From the NCBI GenBank assembly GCA_937139335.1, contig CAKZPN010000027.1, positions 124,001 through 188,000 on the forward strand: 64,000 nucleotides of DNA, read 5' to 3'. Under the pieces are notes generated by a model that saw only the letters and a list, made by a program, of their open reading frames with translations, searched no databases and was not told where the DNA came from. Origin of the DNA: an uncultured Roseicyclus sp. (GTDB lineage: Bacteria; Pseudomonadota; Alphaproteobacteria; Rhodobacterales; Rhodobacteraceae). Made by a program: the position numbers and the translations under genes. Shown one piece after another: positions 17,095 through 25,803 of this stretch. Positions within the stretch are counted from its first letter, which is position 1. Every line of letters begins with the position of its first letter.

Positions 17095-17895
17095 ATGGAA
17101 AGTCTCGATCTGGGCGACGTGGTGCTGCATGTGGCCGACACCGGGCCGAAGGACGCGCCGGCGGTGGTGTTCTCGAACTCGCTCGGCACCGATTTCCGGC
17201 TCTGGGATGGCATCCTGCCCTACCTGCCCGAGGGTCTGCGCGTGATCCGCTACGACAAGCGCGGACATGGGCTGTCGACCTGCCCGCCCTCGCCCTACAC
17301 GATGGGCGCGCTGATCCGGGACGCGGAGCGGTTGCTCGAGGCGCTGGAGGTGCGGGACTGCGTCTTCGTCGGCCTCTCCATCGGGGGGATGATCGCGCAA
17401 GGGCTGGCGGCCAAGCGGCTTGACCTGATCCGCGCGGTGGTGCTGTCGAACACCGCGCCCAAGATCGGCACGCGCGAGATGTGGGCCGAGCGTATCGCCA
17501 TCGCCGAGACCGAGGGCACCGGCCCGATGGCCGACGCGATCATGCAGCGCTGGTTCTCGAAGGAGTTTCGCGAGGGGCCGCAGGTCTCGCCCTGGCGGCG
17601 CATGGTCGAGACCACGCCGGGCGCGGGCTACGCCGGCTGTTCGGCGGCGATCGCGGGCACGGATTTCTACAGCACGACCGCCGCGCTGCGCCTGCCCGCG
17701 CTGGTGATCGGTGGGACCGAGGACGGCTCGACCCCGCCGGACCTGGTGCGCGAACTGGCCGGCCTGATCCCCGGCGCGCGGTTCGAGCTGATCCGGGGCG
17801 CGGGCCACCTGCCTTGCGTGGAAAAGCCCGAGATCTTCGGGCCGCTGCTGGCGGGCTTCCTGCGCGAGATCGGGCACGCCGGGGCCGGGGCATGA
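17095..17895 (+). CDS. pcaD: 3-oxoadipate enol-lactonase
   Basis: A 266-residue alpha/beta hydrolase matching PcaD in length and motif order. The oxyanion/nucleophile elbow is GLSIGGM, the acid lies in GGTEDGSTPP and the histidine in GAGHLPCVEKPE. PcaD hydrolyses beta-ketoadipate enol-lactone to beta-ketoadipate in protocatechuate/catechol breakdown. The ATG at 17095 follows GGGAGG by nine bases. The stop overlaps the pcaB start as ATGA, a strong sign that the two act in one pathway. No pcaC, pcaH, pcaG or pcaQ is in the window. Confidence 0.87.
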   Translation: MESLDLGDVVLHVADTGPKDAPAVVFSNSLGTDFRLWDGILPYLPEGLRVIRYDKRGHGLSTCPPSPYTMGALIRDAERLLEALEVRDCVFVGLSIGGMIAQGLAAKRLDLIRAVVLSNTAPKIGTREMWAERIAIAETEGTGPMADAIMQRWFSKEFREGPQVSPWRRMVETTPGAGYAGCSAAIAGTDFYSTTAALRLPALVIGGTEDGSTPPDLVRELAGLIPGARFELIRGAGHLPCVEKPEIFGPLLAGFLREIGHAGAGA

Positions 17896-19220
17896 GCGCG
17901 AGTCCCTTCGACAGCGGGCTCTACCGCGGGCTTTTCGGGGATGCGGAGCTGGCGCGGCTGTTCTCCGACACCGCCGAGGTTCGCGCGATGATGCTGGTGC
18001 TGGGCGCGCTAGCGAAGGTGCAGGGCAAAGCCGGCGTGATCCCCGAGGTGTCGGGGGCCTTCCTCAACCGCGCGGCGATGGAGGTGCAGATTGATCCCTT
18101 GGGGTTGAGCGAGAGCGTGGCGCAGAACGGGGTGACGGTGCCGGGTCTCGTGGCGGCGCTGCGCAAGGCGCTGGAGGCGCCGGAACACGCGGCCTGGTTG
18201 CACTACGGCGCGACGAGCCAGGATATCCAGGACAGCGGGCTGATGCTGCGGCTTCGGCAGGCCTTGACGCTGATCGAGGGGCGGCTGGTCGCGGCGGCGG
18301 GCGCGCTGGCCACGCTGGCCGAGGCGGAGGCCGAGACGCCGATGGCCGCGCGCACTTATGGGCAGGTCGCGGTACCGTCGAGCTTCGGCGCGCTGGTGGC
18401 AGGCTGGGGCTGGCCGGTGATCCGCGCGGTGGAGCGGTTGCGGGCGTTGCGCCCCCGGCTCTGCGTATCGCTGGCGGGCGCGGGCGGCACCGGCACGATG
18501 CTGGGCCCCGAGCCAGCGGCGATCCGGGCGGGGTTGGCCGAGGCGCTGGGTCTGGCCGATCCGGGGCGCAGCTGGCACGCGGAGCGGAGCCTGATCGCGG
18601 AACTGGCGGAGATCTGCGTCGCGGTGACGGCGGCGGGGGCCAAGCCGGGCGAAGACCTGCTGATCCTCACGCGCAGCGACGTGGCCGAGGTGCGGCTGGC
18701 GGGCGGCGGCGCGTCCTCGACGATGCCGCAGAAGCAGAACCCGGTGGCGCCCTCGGTGCTGGTGGCGCTGTCGCGCTTCGCTGCGGCGCAAGGCGCGGCG
18801 CTGGCGCCATCGCGCGAGGCGCGGGATGGTGCTGCGTGGTTCACCGAATGGCTGGTGCTGCCGGGGCTGGTGATGGCGGCGGGAAAATCGGCGGCGCTGC
18901 TGGGCGAGGTCGCGGCACAGATCGCGCCCGACCGCGCGGCGATGGCGGCGCGGCTCGAGGACCCGCTGGGGCTGATCCATGCCGAGGCGCTGAGCTTCGC
19001 ACTCGCCCGCGCGATGCCGCGCCCCGAGGCGCAGGCGGAGGTGAAGCGGCTGGCCGGGATGGCGCAGGCACAGGCGCGCGCGCTACCCGCGCTGGTGGCC
19101 GAGGCGCATCCGGGCGTGGACCTGCCACCGCTGAGCGGGCCGGAGACGCTGGGGCTGGCGCCGTCGGAGGCGCGAGGGTTTGCCAGGGCAGCACGGGCCA
19201 TCGCCGATGGGCAGGGCTGA
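17892..19220 (+). CDS. pcaB: 3-carboxy-cis,cis-muconate cycloisomerase
   Basis: A 442-residue fumarase/aspartase-superfamily enzyme. The superfamily signature is 'GGGASSTMPQKQNPVAPS' near residue 275, and HYGATSQDIQDSG near residue 100 is the second conserved block. The PcaB branch is favoured over adenylosuccinate lyase by the N-terminus (SPFDSGLYRGLFGD) and by the coupling to pcaD. It lactonises 3-carboxymuconate in the protocatechuate branch. The ATG at 17892 overlaps the pcaD stop. It converges with the PLP dehydratase gene 54 bp on, where only a weak GACGCCC/GGGCGTC inverted repeat is visible. Confidence 0.88.
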   Translation: MSASPFDSGLYRGLFGDAELARLFSDTAEVRAMMLVLGALAKVQGKAGVIPEVSGAFLNRAAMEVQIDPLGLSESVAQNGVTVPGLVAALRKALEAPEHAAWLHYGATSQDIQDSGLMLRLRQALTLIEGRLVAAAGALATLAEAEAETPMAARTYGQVAVPSSFGALVAGWGWPVIRAVERLRALRPRLCVSLAGAGGTGTMLGPEPAAIRAGLAEALGLADPGRSWHAERSLIAELAEICVAVTAAGAKPGEDLLILTRSDVAEVRLAGGGASSTMPQKQNPVAPSVLVALSRFAAAQGAALAPSREARDGAAWFTEWLVLPGLVMAAGKSAALLGEVAAQIAPDRAAMAARLEDPLGLIHAEALSFALARAMPRPEAQAEVKRLAGMAQAQARALPALVAEAHPGVDLPPLSGPETLGLAPSEARGFARAARAIADGQG

Positions 19221-19274
19221 TTTGTCCTTTGACACCCGCCCGACGCCCCCGAAAAAGCGGCGGTGGAGCGGGCG

Positions 19275-20249
19275 TCAGGCGCCGCCGAGGATCTCGGCGT
19301 AGAGCGACGGATCGGCGTTGCCGCCCGAGAGCGTGCAGATCACCGGACCGTCGGCCAGGTCGCGACCGTGGAAGAGGGCGGCGGCCAGCGCCACGGCACC
19401 GCCGGGCTCCACCACCAGCTTCAGCCGGGTCGCGGCGAGGCGCATCGCCTCCTTCACTTCGAGGTTTGTCACCACGATGCCGGGGCCGCAGAGCCGCGCG
19501 AGGATCGGAAAGGTGATCTCGCCCGGCATCGGCGTGAGAATGGCGTCGCAGAACCCGGATTCGGGCGAGCCGTGCCCGGTGCGGGTGCCGGCGCTGAGCG
19601 ACCTGGCCGTGTCGTCGAAACCTTCGGGTTCCACCGGGCGCACGGTGAGGCCGGGGGCCCGCGCCTCCAGCGCCAGCGCGATGCCCGAGGTCAGGCCGCC
19701 GCCGCCGCAGCAGGTGAGCACGGTGGCCTGCGTGATGCCGAGTGCGGCGGCCTGCGCCGCGATCTCCAGCCCGCAGGTGCCCTGCCCCGCGATCACCTGC
19801 GCGTCGTCGTAGGGCTTGATGAGCGTCAGGTTGCGCTCGGCCTGCAGCTTCGCGCCGATCTCCTCGCGCTTCTCGCCGCCGGCGCGGTCGTAGAGCACCA
19901 CCTCGGCGCCGAGCGCGCGGGTGTTCTCGATCTTCAGCGCGGGGGCGTCGCGCGGCATGATGATGGTGGCGGGCACGCCGTGAAGCTGCGCGGCATGCGC
20001 CACGCCCTGCGCGTGGTTGCCGGAGGAATAGGCCAGCACGCCGCGCGCCCGCACCTCGGGGTCGAGGGCAGAGACCGCCGACCAGCCGCCGCGGAACTTG
20101 AACGACCCGGTGTGCTGCAGCACTTCGGCCTTGGCCAGCACCGGCCGGCCCGCGATCGCGTCGAGGAAGGGCGAGGTGAGCATCGGGGTTTCGCGGACGA
20201 CGCCCCTGGCACGGGCGGCGGCGGCGTCGATCAGGGCGATATCGGTCAT
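19275..20249 (-). CDS. PLP-dependent threonine/serine dehydratase family protein
   Basis: A 324-residue fold-type II PLP enzyme. The Schiff-base lysine is in GSFKFRGG. The substrate loop is SSGNHAQG, and the phosphate-binding glycine loop is CGGGGLTSG. The length matches catabolic dehydratases without a regulatory ACT domain, so either threonine/serine dehydratase, threo-3-hydroxyaspartate dehydratase or serine racemase is possible. It is the last gene of a three-gene minus-strand operon. Its ATG overlaps the stop of the alpha/beta hydrolase (ATGA), which suggests a common pathway producing or consuming a 2-oxo acid. Confidence 0.87.
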   Translation of the reverse strand: MTDIALIDAAAARARGVVRETPMLTSPFLDAIAGRPVLAKAEVLQHTGSFKFRGGWSAVSALDPEVRARGVLAYSSGNHAQGVAHAAQLHGVPATIIMPRDAPALKIENTRALGAEVVLYDRAGGEKREEIGAKLQAERNLTLIKPYDDAQVIAGQGTCGLEIAAQAAALGITQATVLTCCGGGGLTSGIALALEARAPGLTVRPVEPEGFDDTARSLSAGTRTGHGSPESGFCDAILTPMPGEITFPILARLCGPGIVVTNLEVKEAMRLAATRLKLVVEPGGAVALAAALFHGRDLADGPVICTLSGGNADPSLYAEILGGA

Positions 20250-21079
20250 GGACTGCGCTCCAGCACGGTGGCGACCACGCGGATCGCCGGGGGTTCATCG
20301 AGAAACGGGACATGGCCGCGGTCGGCCAGTTCGGCGAAGGCCATGTCGGGGCGGCGGCGGCGCATCTCGGCGGTGGTGGCTTCCGACAGGATGTTGGAGC
20401 CCGCGCCCCGGATCAGGCCCAGCGGGACGCCTGCGAGCGCGTCGAAGTTCGACCAGAGGTCGATCGGCGCCGCCCCCGGCGCGAAGGAGGGCGCGACGGC
20501 TTCGCGCAGCGCGGGGTCGTAGCGGTTGTGCAGGCGGCCCCCGCCCTCGACATGGGTGCGGCGTGCAAGGTCGGCCCAGGTCGCGGGCGGCACATCGCGG
20601 AAGGCCGGCGCGTAGTGGCGCGGGAACGCGGCGGCAGCCTCGGCCAGCGTCTTGAACCGGGGCGGCTTGCCCAGATAGTCCATGATGTAGGCCAGACCCT
20701 CCGGCATTACCTCGGGGCCGATGTCGTTGAAGATGACGCCCGCGATGCGGTCGCGCGCCATCTCGGCCAAGACCAGCGCCACCAGCCCGCCGCGCGAGGT
20801 GCCGAGGATGGTGACGCGATCCAGCCCGAGATGGTCGAGCAGCGTCACCACATCCTCCGCCTCGGTCTCGACCTGGTAGGTGGCGGGGTCGCCCCAGTCC
20901 GACGCGCCGCGACCGCGGAAATCCATCCGGATGATCTGCGCACGGTCGGCGAACGCGTCCAGCACCGGCTCGAAATCTTCCATGTTGCGGGTGAGGCCCG
21001 GCAGGCAGAGGAGCGGCGGGCCCTCGCCCGTCACGTCATAGGCGAGCTTCAGCCCGTCGGCGGCGGTCACGACCGGCAT
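20246..21079 (-). CDS. Alpha/beta hydrolase
   Basis: A 277-residue alpha/beta hydrolase. An oxyanion-region LCLPGLTRN block is followed by the nucleophile elbow GTSRGG, and the catalytic histidine lies in ADRGHVPFLDEP. No signal peptide is present, so it is cytoplasmic. The start abuts the stop of the dehalogenase gene directly (TGAATG), and its own stop overlaps the dehydratase start. It therefore sits in the middle of a tightly coupled operon. The substrate is not identifiable; ester, lactone or C-C hydrolases all share these motifs. Confidence 0.87.
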   Translation of the reverse strand: MPVVTAADGLKLAYDVTGEGPPLLCLPGLTRNMEDFEPVLDAFADRAQIIRMDFRGRGASDWGDPATYQVETEAEDVVTLLDHLGLDRVTILGTSRGGLVALVLAEMARDRIAGVIFNDIGPEVMPEGLAYIMDYLGKPPRFKTLAEAAAAFPRHYAPAFRDVPPATWADLARRTHVEGGGRLHNRYDPALREAVAPSFAPGAAPIDLWSNFDALAGVPLGLIRGAGSNILSEATTAEMRRRRPDMAFAELADRGHVPFLDEPPAIRVVATVLERSP

Positions 21080-21766
21080 TCAGATCCCCAGGATGTTGGC
21101 GACGGCGCCAAGATCGCCCGCGACGGTATCTGGCCGCCCCGGCAGACGGTCGACCGGGTCGCCCGCGCGGTTCACCCAGAGCGTGCGGAAGCCGTAGGCG
21201 GCGGCGGCGGCAGCATCCCAGCCGTTCGAGGACACAAAAAGCACCTCGTCCGGGGCGCAGCCGAACCGCGCGCCGACGAGGTCGTAGACGCGGGCATCGG
21301 GTTTGAAGACGCCGACATCCTCGACGCTGAGCACGGCATCCAGAAGCCCGCCCAGTTCGGCCGAGGCGACCGCACCCTCCAGCATCGCCGGGCTGCCGTT
21401 CGACAGGATCGCGCGGGCGATGCCGGCCTGTTGAAGCGCGCCCAGCACCCGTGGCACCTCCGGGTAGGGTGCAAGCTGCCAGTAAAGGCCCAGAAGCGCC
21501 TCGCGCAGCTCCGGATCGTCCAGCCCCGCGCGCTCCAGCGCCCAGTCGAGCCCGTCTTGCGTCACCTGCCAGAAATCGCAGTGGTCGCCGGTGACGGCGC
21601 GCAGCCAGGAATACTGCAACTGCTTCGTGCGCCAGTCGGCCGAGACCTGCGCCCAGACCGCGGCGAAGCCCGCCTGCCCCGGCGCGCCGGCCAGTGCGCG
21701 GGCGGCGGCGTTCACGTCGAAAAGCGTGCCGTAGGCGTCGAAAACGCAGGTCGTGATCTTGCTCAT
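21080..21766 (-). CDS. (S)-2-haloacid dehalogenase-type HAD hydrolase
   Basis: A 228-residue HAD-superfamily protein of the type II L-2-haloacid dehalogenase branch. The nucleophile block is VFDAYGTLFDV. The arginine-containing region YSWLRAVTGDHCDF, the block LSNGSPAML, the lysine in VFKPDARVY and FVSSNGWDAAAA all follow the pattern of that enzyme. It would hydrolyse 2-haloalkanoates to 2-hydroxyacids. The ATG at 21766 gives the normal N-terminus; the track ORF start at 22306 is too long. It leads the three-gene operon and diverges from the FKBP gene over 165 bp. Confidence 0.88.
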   Translation of the reverse strand: MSKITTCVFDAYGTLFDVNAAARALAGAPGQAGFAAVWAQVSADWRTKQLQYSWLRAVTGDHCDFWQVTQDGLDWALERAGLDDPELREALLGLYWQLAPYPEVPRVLGALQQAGIARAILSNGSPAMLEGAVASAELGGLLDAVLSVEDVGVFKPDARVYDLVGARFGCAPDEVLFVSSNGWDAAAAAAYGFRTLWVNRAGDPVDRLPGRPDTVAGDLGAVANILGI

Positions 21767-21931
21767 CCGGGGCCCCTTTTTCGGCTCCGCGCACCCTTGC
21801 ACGTCGCGGCCGCCGCGACAATTCGTGACGACCCGGTTTAATACCGCGACCGAAGGGGCTATAATAAAGCGGAGCCGCGGCCGACCCAACCATGCCGCAG
21901 AACCCATCATTCCCCACATCGAGGATTTCCA

Positions 21932-22360
21932 ATGACCCAGGCAACAGCCGGCAACACCGTATCCATTCACTACACCGGCACCCTCGCCGATGGCACCACC
22001 TTCGACAGCTCGCAGGGGCGCGACCCGCTGACCTTCGAGATGGGCGCGGGCCAGATCATCCCCGGCCTCGAAGCCGCGCTCGACGGCATGGCCGAAGGCG
22101 AGGAGAAGACCGTGACCATCCCCGCCGAGCAGGCCTACGGGCCCCGTCGCGACGAGGCGCTGCAGCAGGTCCCGCGCGACGCGGTGCCCGATCACATCCC
22201 GCTCGACCTCGGCACGCAGCTGCAGGTGCAGACCCCCGACGGCCAGGCGATGCCGGTGACGGTGGCCGAGGTGACCGACGCGCATGTGACGCTCGACGCC
22301 AACCACCCGCTGGCCGGTCAGGACCTGACCTTTGCCGTGGAGCTGGTGAAGGTCGCCTGA
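21932..22360 (+). CDS. FKBP-type peptidyl-prolyl isomerase (SlyD-like)
   Basis: A 142-residue FKBP isomerase of the SlyD/FkpB type. The isomerase half is split around an insert-in-flap domain (about 70-125) that usually acts as a chaperone. 'VSIHYTGTLADGTTFDSS' opens the FKBP fold and MGAGQIIPGLEAAL forms the active-site strand. The metal-binding histidine-rich tail of E. coli SlyD is missing. No signal peptide is seen, so it is cytoplasmic. The ATG at 21932 follows GAGGATTTCCA. A hairpin shared with the convergent gene terminates it. Confidence 0.92.
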   Translation: MTQATAGNTVSIHYTGTLADGTTFDSSQGRDPLTFEMGAGQIIPGLEAALDGMAEGEEKTVTIPAEQAYGPRRDEALQQVPRDAVPDHIPLDLGTQLQVQTPDGQAMPVTVAEVTDAHVTLDANHPLAGQDLTFAVELVKVA

Positions 22361-22369
22361 GACAGGATA

Positions 22370-22393
22370 GGACCCTGGCGCGCGTCAGGGTCC
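22370..22393. terminator. Convergent hairpin between FKBP and rgpF-like genes
   Basis: GGACCCTG and CAGGGTCC form an 8-bp stem with an eight-base GC loop, just after the FKBP stop and overlapping the last codons of the convergent rgpF-like gene. No long T-run follows, so termination efficiency is uncertain. Confidence 0.6.
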
Positions 22394-23407
22394 GTCCCAC
22401 CGCTCGACGGCTGCCAGAACGCTCGGCTCCAGCCGGGCGCGCAGACCGGCGGCCTCGGGCGCGCGCAGGGCGTCACGCTGAAGGCGATAGGGCGCGCCGC
22501 GATCCTTCTTGAGGATCGGAAAGCCCAGCACCTCGATATTCACGACCGGATGGTTCGACAGGATGTAGCCGCCGCGCGCCCCTTCGCCGCCGGAGTCCGC
22601 GTCGGAGAGCGTGGCCGCGCGGTCGCGGTCGTAGTCGGCAGTGTGGGCGCGGACGCAGGCCGGCAAGTCCTGCAGGTCTGGCGCCTGATGCGCGGTGTAA
22701 AGAGCGGCGACGCTCAGCCCGGCCTCAAGGCAGACCCGCGTCAGGCGCATCTCGCCGTTTCGGATTGTGCGCACCTTGTTGTTCGACATCGCGTAGCCGC
22801 GCCAAAACGCGCGAAACGCCGCGCTCGCTACCGCGCGGGCGGAAAAGGCGACGAGGTAGGATTGCAGATGCACGCGGTGCGGCGAGCGGTGGTCGTAATA
22901 GACCGCGCCCGCCAGATCGGCCCCGGTGGCATGCAGCCGTTGCAGCAGGTCGCAGTCGCGTAGCGCGGGGAACCACACGGAGTCGTTCAGGATCAACAGG
23001 CGCCGGATCGGCAGGCCCGAGCCGAGGCATTCGAGGATCGCCTGCCGGTAGCCGCCGAAGTCGTAGCCGTGGTTCGGCCGCTCGATGATGCGCCTGCAGA
23101 GCGGCCGCAGCCGCGCGATCTCGGAGGGTTGCAGGGGCGCGTTCGACACGAGATGCACCGCGTAGCCCGACGCAGTCAGGTGGCGGCACGTGGTCAGCAC
23201 CGTGTCCTGCAACCCGCCCGGCTGGTAGATCAGGAAGACGGCGACGGCATCGCTGCGGGGCTAGTCGCCGTCCTGCGCGCGGTAGGCGGCGGGGTGCAGG
23301 TACGGGTGCAGGCGAAACCACGCCTGTTCGACCGGGTGCATCGGCACGAAGATCAGCTGCCGCCAGAGCCGGAGCAGCTCGCGCCGGATCTTCCAGCCGG
23401 GGATCAT
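22385..23407 (-). pseudogene. RgpF-like rhamnan-synthesis glycosyltransferase with in-frame amber codon
   Basis: One open frame of 341 codons runs from an ATG at 23407 to a stop at 22385, but it is interrupted by a TAG at 23261-23263. The first 48 codons (MIPGWKIRRELLRLW...) end at that amber. The next 16 codons (PRSDAVAVFLIYQPGG) lead without a frame change into the ORF-track protein that begins at a TTG (23212). The main part has RgpF-family motifs: ERPNHGYDFGGY and LLILNDSVWFP. The ATG at 23407 overlaps the deacetylase stop as ATGA, which shows that the upstream 48 codons belong to this gene. It is probably a nonsense-inactivated or misread gene. Reinitiation at TTG would remove the N-terminal strand of the fold. 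Confidence 0.82.
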
Positions 23408-24354
23408 GCCGCCACGGGCCATTCCCCGCGGTCGAGGCGGTCGGAAAGGGTTTCCATGCCGATGAACTCCAGCCCCCGGGTGCGGGCAAGCTCCTCGAGA
23501 TGGTCGAGCGCCATGAAGAACCGCGCCCGCGTCTTGGGGTGGGTGAGCACATCGGTGCGGGATTCCGCCAGCAGGTAGGGTGCGGGCCGCTGCAGGGCCT
23601 CGGCCGTGATTTTGGTGATCCAGTCGGGGTTGGTGCCGAGCAGAAGCTTCGTCCATTTGTCCGATCCGTCGCGCGCCGTGCCGATCACGCCCGAGGTCAC
23701 CGGCAGTTCCCAGAAGTTGTAATTCGAGGGCCCGTCCCGGCGGAAATCAACGGCCGACGGCTTGAACGGATGGCGCGGGGTGTCGCGGTAGTCGGGGAGA
23801 TGCCCGGTGCTGCGCTCGCCCTTGCCCAGCGCCTTCAGCGGCGCCATTCCCGGGTTCATCGAGAAATCGGCGCGGATGCCGTGGTCTTGCATGATCGGCA
23901 AAGCGCAGTCGTGCATGAAGCTGTCGCCGAAGGACATGACCGTCGGCGACCCTCCCATCCGGTCGCGGAACGTTTCCAGCGCGAGGGTGAGGCAATGGCT
24001 GATCCAGGCGGGATCCTCGAAATCGGCGATCCAGGTGTCGCGGAAGAACCGCCGCAGTGGCCGCCAGGTATGGACATGCAGGCCCACCACGTCGCCCGCC
24101 GCCTGCATCTGCGCAATCTCATCGGCGTAGCGGTCAAAGACCCAGTCCGCCTTGCCATAGGCGATCTCGATCTGGGGATCGATGCGCAGGCCCCAGTTGT
24201 AGCAGACCGGCAGACCGCTCGCGTCCTCGAGACGGGCGCGCCGCTCCATCAGCGCCTCCACGAGGTCCGACACCCCTTCCCAGTCCTCGCCGCCGCCGCG
24301 AACGACGCGGTGGGTCGGTTCCACGTGGACGGAGATCATCGCGGGAATGGGCAT
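23404..24354 (-). CDS. Polysaccharide-deacetylase-like (NodB-fold) protein
   Basis: A 316-residue protein with features of the glycoside hydrolase/deacetylase superfamily. MISVHVEPTHR forms the first strand, GLHVHTWRP supplies an HxH pair, and 'VMSFGDSFMHDCALPIMQDHGIRADFS' matches the middle of the barrel. The classical TFDD motif is not present, so the catalytic chemistry is uncertain. No signal peptide is seen. The ATG at 24354 (MPIPAMISV) is preferred to the track start at 24420. It is translationally coupled to the interrupted rgpF-like gene, pointing to polysaccharide assembly. Confidence 0.72.
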   Translation of the reverse strand: MPIPAMISVHVEPTHRVVRGGGEDWEGVSDLVEALMERRARLEDASGLPVCYNWGLRIDPQIEIAYGKADWVFDRYADEIAQMQAAGDVVGLHVHTWRPLRRFFRDTWIADFEDPAWISHCLTLALETFRDRMGGSPTVMSFGDSFMHDCALPIMQDHGIRADFSMNPGMAPLKALGKGERSTGHLPDYRDTPRHPFKPSAVDFRRDGPSNYNFWELPVTSGVIGTARDGSDKWTKLLLGTNPDWITKITAEALQRPAPYLLAESRTDVLTHPKTRARFFMALDHLEELARTRGLEFIGMETLSDRLDRGEWPVAA

Positions 24355-24512
24355 GGGGTCGCTCGCTTCTGGTCCGTGGCCGGAATGCCGGTCCGGGGAG
24401 TGTGCCACGAATGACGGCATTCCGAAACGCCCCGAGGCGACGGCGCCCGGCGCGGGGTCAGATCAAGGCACCTGCCGCCGCCGCCGTGGTTGGTATGACG
24501 GCGGAGGATGCC

Positions 24513-25094
24513 ATGACCGACCGGATGGACAAACTGCGTGCGCGGCTGAGCGAGGCCCGCGACGCGCTTGAAACCGAGATCGACGCGCGGCGCGATGCGA
24601 TCCGCTACCGCTTCGAGGGTGCGCGGGTGGTGTTCGAGGATGACCTCAGGCGCACCCACCGCGCCGCGCGCGAGAACCTGACCGATTTCCTGAAACGCAC
24701 CCGCCTGCTGGTGGTGCTGACCGCGCCGCTGATCTACGCGCTCATCGTGCCGCTGGTCCTGCTCGACTTGTGCGTGTCGCTCTATGCCGCGGTGTGCTTT
24801 CCTGTCTATGGCATCGCGCCGGTGCGCCGACGCGACCACATGGCCGTCGACCGGCATCACCTTGCCTACCTCAATGCATTGCAAAAGCTGAACTGCGTCT
24901 ATTGCGGCTATGGCAACGGCGTCCTGTCGCTGGCCCGCGAGGTCGCCAGCCGGACCGAGGCCTACTGGTGCCCGATCAAGCACGCCCGAAGGACCGCCGA
25001 TCCGCATGACCGGATGGCAGCCTTCGCCGATTACGGCGACGCGGCCGGGTTCTTCGGGGAAACGGAGCGGCAGAGGGAGAGGCTGGGAAAGTGA
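24513..25094 (+). CDS. Conserved membrane protein with CxxC cluster, function unknown
   Basis: A 193-residue protein I cannot assign to a function. The N-terminal 65 residues are charged and probably coiled coil (KLRARLSEARDALETEIDAR). A hydrophobic stretch near residues 70-105 could make two membrane passes. The C-terminal part carries NCVYCGYGNG and, 25 residues later, YWCPIKHARR, giving three cysteines and a histidine that could bind a metal or Fe-S cluster. The ATG at 24513 follows GGAGG by six bases. It is divergent from the deacetylase gene and convergent with the HxlR regulator gene. Confidence 0.72.
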   Translation: MTDRMDKLRARLSEARDALETEIDARRDAIRYRFEGARVVFEDDLRRTHRAARENLTDFLKRTRLLVVLTAPLIYALIVPLVLLDLCVSLYAAVCFPVYGIAPVRRRDHMAVDRHHLAYLNALQKLNCVYCGYGNGVLSLAREVASRTEAYWCPIKHARRTADPHDRMAAFADYGDAAGFFGETERQRERLGK

Positions 25095-25104
25095 CGCCGC
25101 CCGG

Positions 25105-25803
25105 TCAGCTCGCCAGCTTCTTCTGCGCGGCAAAGGGGCTGAGGCCGAGCCAGGATTGCATGGTGTCGATCATGGCCTGAGGCCCCACCAGCACCAGCAC
25201 ATCGCGGTCGACCGCGTTGGCGACGCTGCGCAGCCCCATCCAGATCTCGGTCATCGTGCGCAGGTCCACCGTGGCGTAGAGATCCACGTCGAAGCCCGGA
25301 TCGACATGGCAGAGATCGACGGTGCGGTCCGGCTCGACGATCAGCCACCACCTGCTTTGCGACCGCGGCAGGTCGGGATAGACGAACTCGATCACCGTCT
25401 GCACGGCCGGGACGGGATCGGTGTTGAGGTTGCGCCGCATGTCCCACATCAGCAGTTCGACATCGAGATTTTCCAGCGACGGCTCGGTCTCGACCCATTT
25501 CTGGCCCCACATGCCGATGGCTTCCACCACCGGCAGGACATCGCGCCCGGCGGGGGTCAGCCGGTAGGCGACGGTGTCGGGCGCGCCGGGCGCGGGCGCA
25601 CGCTCCACCACGCCGGCCTGTTCCAGCTCGCGCAGGCGCTTGGACAGCAGCGCCGGCGACATCCGTGGCACGCCGCGGCGCAACTCGTTGAAGCGCGTCG
25701 AGCCCGCGACCAGCTCGCGCAGGAGCACCATCGTCCAGCGTGTGCAGAGAACCTCGGCCGCCATCGCGACGGGGCAGAATTGCCCGTAGCTTGCATTTGT
25801 CAT
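25105..25803 (-). CDS. HxlR-family transcriptional regulator
   Basis: A 232-residue regulator. The N-terminal HxlR winged helix (about 5-100) includes CPVAMAAEVLCTRWTMVLLREL and MSPALLSKRLRELEQAGVV. It has a single conserved N-terminal cysteine (FCPVA), the position used in redox- or quinone-sensing HxlR members. A C-terminal domain (about 125-225) resembles the SCP2-type sterol/lipid-binding fold attached to some HxlR proteins. The ATG at 25803 follows AGGGAGG. It diverges from the tautomerase-haemoglobin-cupin operon across 191 bp and is the obvious candidate to control it. Confidence 0.88.
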   Translation of the reverse strand: MTNASYGQFCPVAMAAEVLCTRWTMVLLRELVAGSTRFNELRRGVPRMSPALLSKRLRELEQAGVVERAPAPGAPDTVAYRLTPAGRDVLPVVEAIGMWGQKWVETEPSLENLDVELLMWDMRRNLNTDPVPAVQTVIEFVYPDLPRSQSRWWLIVEPDRTVDLCHVDPGFDVDLYATVDLRTMTEIWMGLRSVANAVDRDVLVLVGPQAMIDTMQSWLGLSPFAAQKKLAS

